Below, in pieces: positions 39,917 to 48,227 of a DNA stretch of 64,000 nt. The stretch comes from Vibrio splendidus. GTDB taxonomy: Bacteria; Pseudomonadota; Gammaproteobacteria; Enterobacterales; Vibrionaceae. Both the position numbers and the translations under genes were made by a program. The stretch's first letter is position 1; each line of letters begins with the position of its first letter. The stretch is taken from assembly GCF_002873455.1 (NCBI RefSeq), contig NZ_MCUN01000006.1, positions 1 to 64,000 on the forward strand. The letters are read 5' to 3'. The notes under the pieces were generated by a model, which saw nothing but the letters and a program-made list of their open reading frames with translations, was not told where the DNA came from and ran no database searches.

Positions 39917-41365
39917 TTACGCTCTCCCGTAACGGTCTTCAAAGCGAACAATATCATCTTCTCCCAAGTATGAACCTGTTTGAACTTCAATCATCTCTAA
40001 TGGTATTTTACCAGGGTTTTCTAAAGCGTGAATACAACCTAAAGGGATGTAAGTTGACTGGTCTTCAGTAACCAAAATCACTCGATCACCATTTGTAACA
40101 CTAGCAGTACCTGAAACTACTATCCAGTGCTCTGCACGGTGGTAGTGCTTTTGGATCGACAGTTTTTCACCTGGGTTTACCGTAATACGTTTCACATGAT
40201 CACGTTTACCAAAGTCAATTGAATCGTACTTTCCCCAGGGCCTATACACTTCTCTATGGACTTTATATTCAGTGCGGCCTGCATCTTTAAGCTGTTGTAC
40301 AATCGCTTTCACTTCTTGTACTTGAGATTTTTCGGCCACTAGAATGGCATCTTTAGTTTCAACAACCACTAAGTTGTTTACACCAACCGTAGCGATCAGC
40401 TTGTTCTCTGCATACACATAATTATTGCTTGAATCAACGGTGAATACATCGCCTTTATGCACGTTGTTTTGCGCATCTTTGGGGGATACATCCCATAATG
40501 CAGACCAAGAGCCAACATCACTCCAACCTGCATCCATTGGTACGACAACTAAGTTACCTGAACCATGATCTGAACATACGGGCTCCATCACCGCGTAATC
40601 GATAGAGTCAGACGGACACGCTTCAAACGCTTCTTCATCAACACGTACAAAATCTAAATCTGCTTGAGCAGCGCTCATGGATTTTTCACAGGCTTCAAGC
40701 ATTGCTGGGTTATGTTTTTTAAGCTCACTTAAGTATTGTGCAGCTTTAAACATAAACATACCGCTGTTCCAGTAATATTCACCAGAATCCAAATAAGCTT
40801 GTGCTGTGGTTAAGTTCGGTTTTTCAACAAAACTATCTACTTTAAATGCAGAATCACCTTGATTGGAGTTAGAGGTGCGTTTGATATATCCGTACCCAGT
40901 TTCTGCAGCTGTTGGTACAATTCCAAAGGTAACAAGTTGGTCAGCTTGAGCGTAAACTAGACCTTTATTAACCGAAGCTTGAAAGGCACTTTGGTTTTCA
41001 ATTATGTGATCAGCCGCGAGTACCAAAAGAACCGGCTCATCACCTAACTGATCAGTTTCCATTTGTTTTAATGCCTGTAACGCAGCTAAAGCAATAGCAG
41101 GTGCAGTATTACGCCCAACAGGCTCTAAAATAATTCCGGAATGCTCATAGCCACCTAAACGCGTTTGTTCTGCGGCAATAAAACGATGCTCTTCATTACA
41201 AATTAACAAAGGAGCTTTATGCTCAAGTCCTTGTAAACGAGCAAAGGTTTGTTGCAACATAGAGTCTTCACCAGCAACAGTTAGAAACTGCTTTGGGTAA
41301 AGATCACGAGATAAAGGCCAAAGACGACTACCCGTGCCGCCAGCCATTATTACAGGGAATAACAT
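39917..41365 (-). CDS. manC: Mannose-1-phosphate guanylyltransferase / mannose-6-phosphate isomerase
   Basis: Bifunctional type II PMI-GMP of 482 aa. The N-terminal pyrophosphorylase ([24 protein letters not shown]) makes GDP-mannose. The C-terminal cupin (about 350-480: [16 protein letters not shown]) is the isomerase. It feeds gmd in the same operon. Higher GC and more conserved than the genes further downstream. Confidence 0.96.
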   Translation of the reverse strand: MLFPVIMAGGTGSRLWPLSRDLYPKQFLTVAGEDSMLQQTFARLQGLEHKAPLLICNEEHRFIAAEQTRLGGYEHSGIILEPVGRNTAPAIALAALQALKQMETDQLGDEPVLLVLAADHIIENQSAFQASVNKGLVYAQADQLVTFGIVPTAAETGYGYIKRTSNSNQGDSAFKVDSFVEKPNLTTAQAYLDSGEYYWNSGMFMFKAAQYLSELKKHNPAMLEACEKSMSAAQADLDFVRVDEEAFEACPSDSIDYAVMEPVCSDHGSGNLVVVPMDAGWSDVGSWSALWDVSPKDAQNNVHKGDVFTVDSSNNYVYAENKLIATVGVNNLVVVETKDAILVAEKSQVQEVKAIVQQLKDAGRTEYKVHREVYRPWGKYDSIDFGKRDHVKRITVNPGEKLSIQKHYHRAEHWIVVSGTASVTNGDRVILVTEDQSTYIPLGCIHALENPGKIPLEMIEVQTGSYLGEDDIVRFEDRYGRA

Positions 41366-41420
41366 AAGTGTTCCTAAAATTTAGATTCTTAATATCCACC
41401 CCAAAAGCACCCATTGCTTC

Positions 41421-41885
41421 TTAGCGATGGTTTTTTTTGAAGTACCATTTAGTATGTAGATGTACTTCTTTACTTTTCAGTAAGTTATCTATGCTGAACC
41501 ATTTGTAAGCATTATGCTGATCATTTATAGGGAGATTTAATTCACTACCATCAACGACAAGGCGATAAGCTATCGCGACATAATGTGTACCAAACTCATC
41601 GCCGAAGACACAATCATCATACAAATGCGTAAATGGGCCTTGTAACTCCGCTCGATCGACCGTAATTTCAATACCTAGCTCAGCTTTAGTTAAACGCTTG
41701 AAGGCAGTTTCAATATTTTCATTTTTTAAAATTCTACCACCGGGTACGAACCAACTACCGAGTGCTGGCTTATTCAAACGATGGCCAAGCAAAGCTTGAT
41801 CTTGACTATTTAATACGATCAAATCAATAGAAACCAAAGGGGTGTTTTCAATCACAGTTGAAAATGTTGTTCGGTCAAGATACAT
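41421..41885 (-). CDS. gmm: GDP-mannose mannosyl hydrolase (Nudix)
   Basis: 154-aa Nudix-family enzyme that hydrolyses GDP-mannose (or GDP-fucose) to GDP and the sugar, regulating the pool. The Nudix box is the divergent one typical of Gmm (GGRILKNENIETAFKRLTKAELG), lacking the usual REUXEE glutamates. It follows fcl by 3 bp. Confidence 0.9.
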   Translation of the reverse strand: MYLDRTTFSTVIENTPLVSIDLIVLNSQDQALLGHRLNKPALGSWFVPGGRILKNENIETAFKRLTKAELGIEITVDRAELQGPFTHLYDDCVFGDEFGTHYVAIAYRLVVDGSELNLPINDQHNAYKWFSIDNLLKSKEVHLHTKWYFKKNHR

Positions 41886-41888
41886 AGG

Positions 41889-42848
41889 CTAATTTCTAAA
41901 GTTATCTTGGTTTTCTACAAACCATTGATAGGTGCTTGTTAACCCTACGTCTAAATTAGTGCTCGCAGTCCAACCTAGTTCTGTTAAGCGACTAACATCC
42001 ATCAACTTACGAGGGGCACCATCAGGCTTACTGACGTCAAAAACAATTTGACCTTGATAACCGACAACTTTAGCTATAGTTTCAACCAACTCACGAATAG
42101 TACAATCAACCCCTGTACCTACGTTAATGTGGCTAAGCATTGGTTGAGTATTTAATTCATAAGTTGAAGTTTCTAAGTTCATTACATAAATACTGGCTGC
42201 GGCCATATCATCTACATGCAAGAACTCACGCATCGGTTTCCCGCTTCCCCAAGCAACGACTTCTGATTGATTAGCTAATTTAGCTTCGTGAAAACGACGA
42301 ATTAGAGCAGGAATAACATGTGAATTCTGCGGGTGAAAATTGTCATTTTCGCCATATAGATTAGTTGGCATAACAGAACGATAATTGCGACCATATTGCC
42401 TATTGTAAGACTCACACATTTTAATACCCGCAATCTTAGCTATGGCATAAGGTTCGTTAGTCTCTTCCAATGTGCCAGTAAGTAGAGCTTTCTCGGCCAT
42501 CGGTTGTTCCGCCAGTTTAGGGTAAATACACGAAGAGCCTAAAAATAATAAATCTTGAACACTATTCTGATGAGCAGCTTCAATAATGTTATTTTGAATC
42601 GTTAAATTTTCATAAATAAACTCTGCCGGATAAATATTGTTCGCTACGATACCGCCGACCTTAGCAGCAGCTAAATACACTTGATCTATTTTTTGTCCTG
42701 CAAAAAAACACATTACATCTGATTGTGATAGTAAATCCAATTCACCACGAGTCTTTGTGATGATTTCATTGCCACCGTTTTGTTCTAGTTGACGTACAAT
42801 AGCAGAACCGACCATTCCTTGATGGCCGGCGACAAAAATTTTTTTCAT
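41889..42848 (-). CDS. fcl: GDP-L-fucose synthase
   Basis: Epimerase-reductase converting GDP-4-keto-6-deoxymannose to GDP-L-fucose with NADPH. 319 aa from the ATG at 42848 (GGAA upstream), with [11 protein letters not shown]ossmann motif and the YxxxK pair in PYAIAKIAG. Works directly after Gmd. Confidence 0.95.
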   Translation of the reverse strand: MKKIFVAGHQGMVGSAIVRQLEQNGGNEIITKTRGELDLLSQSDVMCFFAGQKIDQVYLAAAKVGGIVANNIYPAEFIYENLTIQNNIIEAAHQNSVQDLLFLGSSCIYPKLAEQPMAEKALLTGTLEETNEPYAIAKIAGIKMCESYNRQYGRNYRSVMPTNLYGENDNFHPQNSHVIPALIRRFHEAKLANQSEVVAWGSGKPMREFLHVDDMAAASIYVMNLETSTYELNTQPMLSHINVGTGVDCTIRELVETIAKVVGYQGQIVFDVSKPDGAPRKLMDVSRLTELGWTASTNLDVGLTSTYQWFVENQDNFRN

Positions 42849-42931
42849 ATGATATTCCACATTCAATAGAGTCTATCAATTAGAGGGCAGTAATGATTTG
42901 CTCTACCTTCTATCGCTTTATATACGTTGGA

Positions 42932-44059
42932 TTAATCTTGCTTTTCAATCGCCACAGATACATTATGACCGTGCTCTTTGAGCAATGCATGCTGCTTCGC
43001 TTTACTCAAATCGTTCTGCACCATTTCGGCACACATTTCTTCGACCGTAATTTGAGGAACCCAACCTAACTTTTCTTTCGCTTTTGTTGGGTCGCCAAGT
43101 AAGGTCTCTACTTCAGCAGGTCGGAAGTATCGAGGGTCTACTTTTACAATAACATCACCAATATTCACTGCTGGTGCATTAGCACCTATTACTGCGGTCA
43201 CTGTTGCAATTTCATCAACACCATCTCCGCTGAATTCAAGCTCTATACCCGCTTCTTTTGCTGATAACGTTACAAATTCTCTAACTGAAATTTGTTTACC
43301 TGTAGCAATAACAAAATCATCTGCTACATCTTGTTGAAGCATCATCCATTGCATACGCACGTAATCTCTGGCATGCCCCCAATCACGTAGTGCATCCATG
43401 TTACCTAAATAAAGACAGGGTTCTAACCCTTGAGCAATATTTGAAATTGCTCGGGTAATTTTTCGAGTAACAAAAGTTTCTCCTCGACGTGGTGATTCAT
43501 GGTTAAACAAGATACCGTTGCATGCATACATACCATAAGATTCACGATAATTGACAACAATCCAATATGCATACATTTTTGCTACAGCGTAGGGAGAACG
43601 AGGGTGGAATGGCGTAGTTTCTTTTTGTGGAATTTCTTGTACTTCACCGTAGAGTTCTGAAGTGGAAGCTTGATAAAATTTTGTTTTCTTCTCTAACCCT
43701 AAGAAACGAATAGCTTCTAACAAACGTAAGGTGCCCATCGCATCGACATCAGCCGTATATTCTGGGCACTCAAAAGAAACCGCAACGTGTGATTGTGCCC
43801 CTAAGTTGTATACTTCATCAGGTTGGACATCTTTAATAATACGTGTAAGGTTTGACGAGTCTGTTAGATCACCATAATGAAGAAAGAAGCTTGGGTTATC
43901 TTCATGAGAATCCTGATAGATATGGTCAACCCGCTCAGTGTTGAGAGAAGATGCACGTCGTTTAATACCGTGAACTTCATATCCTTTTTCTAATAGTAAT
44001 TCTGCTAGATATGAACCATCTTGGCCGGTAACACCTGTAATTAATGCAACTTTTTTCAC
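42932..44059 (-). CDS. gmd: GDP-mannose 4,6-dehydratase
   Basis: First committed enzyme of GDP-fucose synthesis. 375 aa with [19 protein letters not shown] (NADP binding), the active-site STSELYG and [10 protein letters not shown]. First gene after the ops-containing leader, so it heads an operon of at least fifteen genes ending at 29297. Confidence 0.96.
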   Translation of the reverse strand: MKKVALITGVTGQDGSYLAELLLEKGYEVHGIKRRASSLNTERVDHIYQDSHEDNPSFFLHYGDLTDSSNLTRIIKDVQPDEVYNLGAQSHVAVSFECPEYTADVDAMGTLRLLEAIRFLGLEKKTKFYQASTSELYGEVQEIPQKETTPFHPRSPYAVAKMYAYWIVVNYRESYGMYACNGILFNHESPRRGETFVTRKITRAISNIAQGLEPCLYLGNMDALRDWGHARDYVRMQWMMLQQDVADDFVIATGKQISVREFVTLSAKEAGIELEFSGDGVDEIATVTAVIGANAPAVNIGDVIVKVDPRYFRPAEVETLLGDPTKAKEKLGWVPQITVEEMCAEMVQNDLSKAKQHALLKEHGHNVSVAIEKQD

Positions 44060-44255
44060 TTAAACACCTCTGTATTGGTACATACTCTTTGATGATTACT
44101 CTCATTTACCTCAGACCTTTCCATTGCTGAGGCTAATTTCTACTTTTGAAACACCGAGAATCACCCAGTATCCCTTAAGCTCTATATTTCATTTACTTTA
44201 TTAAAACCAGCCCAATAGATAGACAAGTATCTTTGCTATCTATGTGTATATGAAT

Positions 44256-44266
44256 ACGCTACCGCC
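44256..44266 (-). promoter_or_regulatory. ops element (RfaH recruitment site) upstream of gmd
   Basis: The minus strand reads GGCGGTAGCGT, an exact match to the ops core that pauses RNA polymerase and loads the antiterminator RfaH on long polysaccharide operons. It is 197 bp upstream of gmd, in the leader. An imperfect stem-loop (CCTTTAGG / CCTAAGG) lies just before it. The rest of 44060-44404 shows no gene. Confidence 0.9.
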
Positions 44267-44404
44267 CTTAGGTTTGGCTCCTAAAGGCAATAGTGACAAT
44301 TTGTTCGCTTTATGCGGTTTTCATACGCTTTTAAATTTGGGAGCATTCTAGCAAAGTAAGTGCATATTAACCAGTTTGAAATTGACTCTGGCATGACAAA
44401 CAAC

Positions 44405-44725
44405 TCACCACGCATTCAGCCACCGGAAGCATTGTACGTCTTGCAGGTACTGAGTGCCTATGTGGTAGCGGTTTTCTTGTGCTGCGTCGCAGTAGCGCTT
44501 TTCTATATCAATGAAAATGTTACCGTTGCGGTACAGCGAGACGAAGCTTGGGTTGTTGTTCACAACCAATAACGCTTTAATCTCGGTGCGTGTTAATCCG
44601 TGTGGGTAGTGGCTAACCAGCAGTTTCAAGAACTCGCCAATACGCCCTTCCACTCGCGCTATTTCTTTCTCTAAAATGGTTATTTTTTCTTCCGTTGTCA
44701 GTTTTTTTAGGCTGGTATCGTCCAT
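44405..44725 (-). CDS. Small coiled-coil protein of unknown function
   Basis: 106-aa hydrophilic protein. Residues 8-40 are predicted coiled coil (LTTEEKITILEKEIARVEGR); the remainder has a possible small winged-helix-like stretch (GLTRTEIKALL). GGGAGAGGG 4 nt before the ATG supports translation. Not recognised. It lies 133 bp downstream of the winged-helix gene on the same strand and may form a unit with it. Confidence 0.6.
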   Translation of the reverse strand: MDDTSLKKLTTEEKITILEKEIARVEGRIGEFLKLLVSHYPHGLTRTEIKALLVVNNNPSFVSLYRNGNIFIDIEKRYCDAAQENRYHIGTQYLQDVQCFRWLNAW

Positions 44726-44858
44726 TTTCCCTCTCCCTAATTCTACTTTTGTATCTTGACGTTTTTTGTCTGTATTCGCTTTTGGTTTCCTAAGCTCTTG
44801 GTTTTCAAATTGCTTTGGGCTGTGTGAGCAATTGCTTCGTCTGTGAATGATCGAATGG

Positions 44859-46064
44859 TCATTGCTTAGAATCCGTGCCGGGCGATTTGGATTGAACTAG
44901 GGCCTTGATACGAGCTTCGAACGGGTTGATGGGGCTTTTGGCTTTGTATTCCGCTAGTGCCTGAGAGACAGGTGTGGGTTGTTGAGGTTTGCTTTCGGCT
45001 TGATTGCTTTTGATAGGCTGCGCTTGGTTTGAAGCAGCTGTGGGCACATCTACTTTTATTGATCCTACGGCTTTTATAGATTGAGCTTTCTTTGAGGGTT
45101 TCACCACTTTTGTTTTTTTAACCGCTTTAGCTTGTTTAGCCGCTCTTGTTGGCTTAGAGACTTGCGATGAGTCTCGCTTCGCTTTGGCTTGGGCGCTTCT
45201 TCTTAGCCAGCCATTCACAAAGTGGCCAATGTGCTCAAAGGGTTTGCGCTTATCGGGGTTGATGTACAACCACGCTTGCATGGCATGCAGTTCTTGCAGC
45301 ACATCTAACTTTGGGTAGGTGCGTTCTAATATGGTGGTGAACTCATGATAAATCGGCGCACTGCCCTCTTTGGTGAGCAGGTGAATAACGGCTTCATTTT
45401 TGGTTTTGCTTTTGGGTTTGGATATGAAGGGGGAGATCTCATGTTCTTCAGAGCCGCTTGGGGGATCAAGTGCATCGGGGTTATCTAAGAGGCCATTTTT
45501 CAAGCTCAACTCTGTTTTATGTTCTTTATGAAAGATTATGTGTGCCAGGTGATCACTCTCCGTGTTGGATCTTGAGTCACCCAGGGGGGTGTCTGAATGA
45601 TCTGTTTTCTGCGCATGGTCTGTTTTCTTTGTACGTTCTGTCTTCTGTGCATTTTCTGGCGAGGCTGGCGGTAAGTCTGTTTGTTCTACATTGGCGTTAG
45701 CTAGGTCGGTTTGATCATTTAGGTCTAGATCTCTGTCTCCTTGATCTAGAGCTCTGGCTGCTTGGTCTAAATCGGCCTGCTGAATGTGGCTGTCGCTAGG
45801 AAGGCGTAGCTGATATATGTTGCTGCGCTGGCGTCCTGAATCATCAAACCGCTTTATCCGCTTCACAAAACCTTGTTTTTCCAATTCGTTAACGTGTCGT
45901 TTCACGGTTCTTACCGACACTTCGCAATATTGCGCCAAGTAATTTAGGGAAGGAAAACACACGCCGCGCGCGTCTGCATTGTCGGCCAATTTTAATAGCA
46001 CCAACTTGCTGATAGGCGAGCCAGTTTTTAATGGGATGAAAGAAAGAATGAGGGAAACACACAT
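44859..46064 (-). CDS. Winged-helix (HTH_36-type) replication/regulatory protein, phage-like
   Basis: 401 aa. Residues about 16-75 form a winged helix of the type used by phage and plasmid replication initiators (CFPSLNYLAQYCEVSVRTVK RHV). Residues 90-230 are low-complexity and hydrophilic. Residues 230-295 are an unrecognised helical domain, and the tail is Lys/Ala-rich. AAGGAG 8 nt before the ATG. GC content looks higher than in the adjacent glycan genes, suggesting separate origin. It could initiate replication of a lost element or regulate the divergent lysis genes. Confidence 0.65.
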   Translation of the reverse strand: MCVSLILSFIPLKTGSPISKLVLLKLADNADARGVCFPSLNYLAQYCEVSVRTVKRHVNELEKQGFVKRIKRFDDSGRQRSNIYQLRLPSDSHIQQADLDQAARALDQGDRDLDLNDQTDLANANVEQTDLPPASPENAQKTERTKKTDHAQKTDHSDTPLGDSRSNTESDHLAHIIFHKEHKTELSLKNGLLDNPDALDPPSGSEEHEISPFISKPKSKTKNEAVIHLLTKEGSAPIYHEFTTILERTYPKLDVLQELHAMQAWLYINPDKRKPFEHIGHFVNGWLRRSAQAKAKRDSSQVSKPTRAAKQAKAVKKTKVVKPSKKAQSIKAVGSIKVDVPTAASNQAQPIKSNQAESKPQQPTPVSQALAEYKAKSPINPFEARIKALVQSKSPGTDSKQ

Positions 46065-46384
46065 GAATAACGCTCCTTGTTAATTGGTCTATCTAATTGC
46101 ATGGTTCTCGCTATAAAAACTCATAGATATGCATAACCATTGATACAAAAGGCATTAACAACACTTTTTGGCGCTTTGGGGGCGAAGGTGCAGCGAGATA
46201 AAAAGTAACAAAAAGTGTTTTTCCTATGTGTTCTCACTGTTATGCAACAAGAACACTACTTAAGATGATTACCTTCGAAGCACCTCTCACTTTTCTACGT
46301 TCCTTCGTTTTCGCGTTATTACCGCCAACCCCAATCAAGAATCTTCAAGTACATTGCCCTCCCCATGCAGCAACAAGGTGCTTA
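46065..46384. other. Divergent intergenic region with a 10-bp inverted repeat
   Basis: Separates the leftward winged-helix gene from the rightward lysis genes. ACACTTTTTG (46161-46170) and CAAAAAGTGT (46209-46218) form a perfect inverted repeat with a 38-nt spacer containing a G-rich stretch. It could be an operator, a replication-initiator site or a terminator (T run after the right arm). Confidence 0.55.
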
Positions 46385-46771
46385 ATGAAGGCGATAGTTT
46401 CTCTTTTTATTTCAGCGTACCAACCCGGAATGGCGAGTATCGAGTGCCGTTATTTTGAAGGCTTGCACTTTGAAAAAGCTTATTTCGAAGACTTGCTCTT
46501 GGAAGATCACAGCTATGAGGATATTTGTTGGATGATCAGCCGAGCACGGCGCAGGCAGCCACTGGGTTACTGCGTGATGTATTTACGTTATGTAAACCAC
46601 CACTCTGGTTATGCCAAAACCGTAGCCACCAGTTTGCGACAACACATCGCATTGCACCCTAATTTAAAAGAATCGTTATCAACGTCTTTAATCGCCTATT
46701 TACAACAACACGAGGATTTATTTTGTCAAACACTCCACCAGCAACTGATCGAGTTCCACATCAGCCGTTAG
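46385..46771 (+). CDS. Hypothetical protein upstream of endolysin
   Basis: 128 aa with an acidic, aromatic-rich first half (FEGLHFEKAYFEDLLLEDHSYEDICWMI) and a basic middle (SRARRRQPLGYC). Not recognised. The ATG at 46385 has AAGG 6 nt upstream; a longer frame from 46226 has no good start signal. Its last 49 bases overlap the endolysin gene, implying coupling. Confidence 0.6.
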   Translation: MKAIVSLFISAYQPGMASIECRYFEGLHFEKAYFEDLLLEDHSYEDICWMISRARRRQPLGYCVMYLRYVNHHSGYAKTVATSLRQHIALHPNLKESLSTSLIAYLQQHEDLFCQTLHQQLIEFHISR

Positions 46772-47313
46772 AAGCGTCTGCTGATTCACAAGAACTGGAT
46801 GACTCGGAAGAACGGGCTAGCACGGAAGAGCGAAGTCCTTCGTTAGAGCCTTGCTTTTCACTCGCACCCTATTCCTTCAGTCTCGTTTCGGTTTTACTCC
46901 GTTTGCCTCATTGCCCGGCATTCTCATTTATTACGGTGCATTGCAGCGCCACGCCACCACAGCAAGATGTAGACGTAGCCGAGATTCGTCGATGGCATAA
47001 AAAGAGAGGCTGGCGTGATGTGGGGTATCACTTTGTTATTCGTCGCAACGGGGACGTCGAACTTGGCAGGCCACTGTCGCAAACCGGCGCGCATGTAAAA
47101 GGACATAACAAGGGCAATATTGGGGTTTGTTTGGTCGGTGGCTGTAATGCCGAGCTGCAACCAGAAGACAACTTCACACTTGCGCAGCGTAAGGCGCTGT
47201 TTGGTTTGCTTGCAGCGTTACAAGAGCAGTTCTTGATTTCAGATGAGAATGTGAAGGAGCATAAAGATTGGGGTGTGAATAAGGCGTGTCCGGTTATGGC
47301 TTTAAGAGCTTAA
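46723..47313 (+). CDS. N-acetylmuramoyl-L-alanine amidase, T7-lysozyme-like endolysin
   Basis: 196-aa peptidoglycan amidase. Zinc ligands and catalytic residues align with T7 lysozyme: H73 (TVHCSA), Y102 (GYHFVI, same 29-residue spacing), H180, K187 and C189 (NKACP). The first 60 residues are Ser/Glu-rich, with no signal peptide, so it would need the holin to reach the wall. The TTG start with GAGG 7 nt upstream lies inside the previous gene. Looks like a phage lysis gene. Confidence 0.85.
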   Translation: MSNTPPATDRVPHQPLEASADSQELDDSEERASTEERSPSLEPCFSLAPYSFSLVSVLLRLPHCPAFSFITVHCSATPPQQDVDVAEIRRWHKKRGWRDVGYHFVIRRNGDVELGRPLSQTGAHVKGHNKGNIGVCLVGGCNAELQPEDNFTLAQRKALFGLLAALQEQFLISDENVKEHKDWGVNKACPVMALRA

Positions 47314-47399
47314 GAGCAGATGCGGGTGACGGGTATCGAGATTCGAAAAGCTAGAGGAGCAAATGAGGATGACGGGTAAACGAGTAGCGAAGAGACTAA

Positions 47400-47520
47400 A
47401 AGCAGATTCCAGATACTTCGTTCCTCAGTTCTGGAATGACGGAGTCGTGGGATTATTAACTTAATAAAAGTAGTCGTCATTCCCTACAGTGAGGGACGAA
47501 CGTGATAGGGAATCTAATTC
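47400..47520. repeat. REP-like inverted repeat
   Basis: Two opposed copies built around GGAATGACG and CGTCATTCC (about 47433 and 47475), followed by GAGGGACGAACGTGATAGGGAATC. This is the look of dispersed palindromic (BIME/REP-type) elements. It sits in the 315-bp gap between endolysin and holin genes. Confidence 0.6.
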
Positions 47521-47628
47521 AACAGATAAATGGCGGAGGAAAGGTCTCGATAAGGTTGTCGAACCATAAGGTTATACAGTCAAAGGTTATACATGCGGTC
47601 AAAGCCAATCAATAAACCAAGGAGCAGT

Positions 47629-47961
47629 ATGACATTGTTCGGAAGAATATTCGGGAGCCAGTCTTCTATTAACAAAGGGTTAGGTGCACTCACCAACACA
47701 GGAGATGCGATGTTTTTTACTGATGAAGAAAAAGCGAAGCACAAGCTGGCACTGCTTAAAGCGTATGAACCTTTTAAGTTGGTACAACGCTACATTGTGT
47801 TGTTGTTCACCATTCCTTATGTGGCACTGCATGTGATGGTGATTCTAGGTTGTATGCACGGTTACGATTGGAAACCGTTGGGGGAAATGACCAATGAGGC
47901 GTTTGGTTATCCGGTGTTAGCAGCGATTGGATTGTATTTAACAGGTGGCGTTATAAAAAAG
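47629..47961 (+). CDS. Holin of the 3-TM (GTA_holin_3TM) type
   Basis: 111-aa membrane protein: an amphipathic start, the block FTDEEKAKHKLALLKAYEPFKLVQRY that is typical of three-TM phage holins, then two clear helices (about 55-75 and 90-108). The ATG at 47629 is supported by AAGGAG; the longer frame from 47593 is not. With the endolysin upstream it makes a complete lysis pair, but no other virion genes are present. Confidence 0.82.
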
Positions 47962-47964
47962 TAG

Positions 47965-48227
47965 ATACGAGTGGATAAAACATAGATGCGGGTAGCGGGT
48001 AAGCGAGATACGAAGAGATTAAGAGCAGATGCGGGTAGCGAGTAAGCGGGATACGAAGAGCTAAAAGAGCAGATGCGAGTAGCGGGTAAACGAGTAACGA
48101 AGAGATGAAGAGATGAAGAGATGAAGAGCGGATTCGAGTGGCGCTTTTCGTATCTCGCCACTCGAATCTCGTATCTGCCTTTCTGCTCTTCGTTTACCCG
48201 GTTACTCGCATCTCGTTACTGCTTTCT
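47965..48227. repeat. Cluster of dispersed repeat units ending in a 13-bp hairpin
   Basis: At least three direct copies of a unit like GCAGATGCGRGTARCGRGTAA ending in ACGAAGAG, then a 9-bp repeat (AGATGAAG A, three times), then inverted copies. GATTCGAGTGGCG (48131-48143) pairs perfectly with 48156-48168. It lies between the convergent holin and wzc genes. Confidence 0.85.

Noticed and set aside
46226..46384. N-terminal extension of the hypothetical protein before the endolysin
   Set aside because: The ATG at 46385 has a proper ribosome-binding site; the earlier frame has none and overlaps the divergent control region.
44405..47964. Complete prophage or integrative element
   Set aside because: No integrase, capsid, portal, terminase or clear flanking direct repeats; only lysis and winged-helix genes are present.
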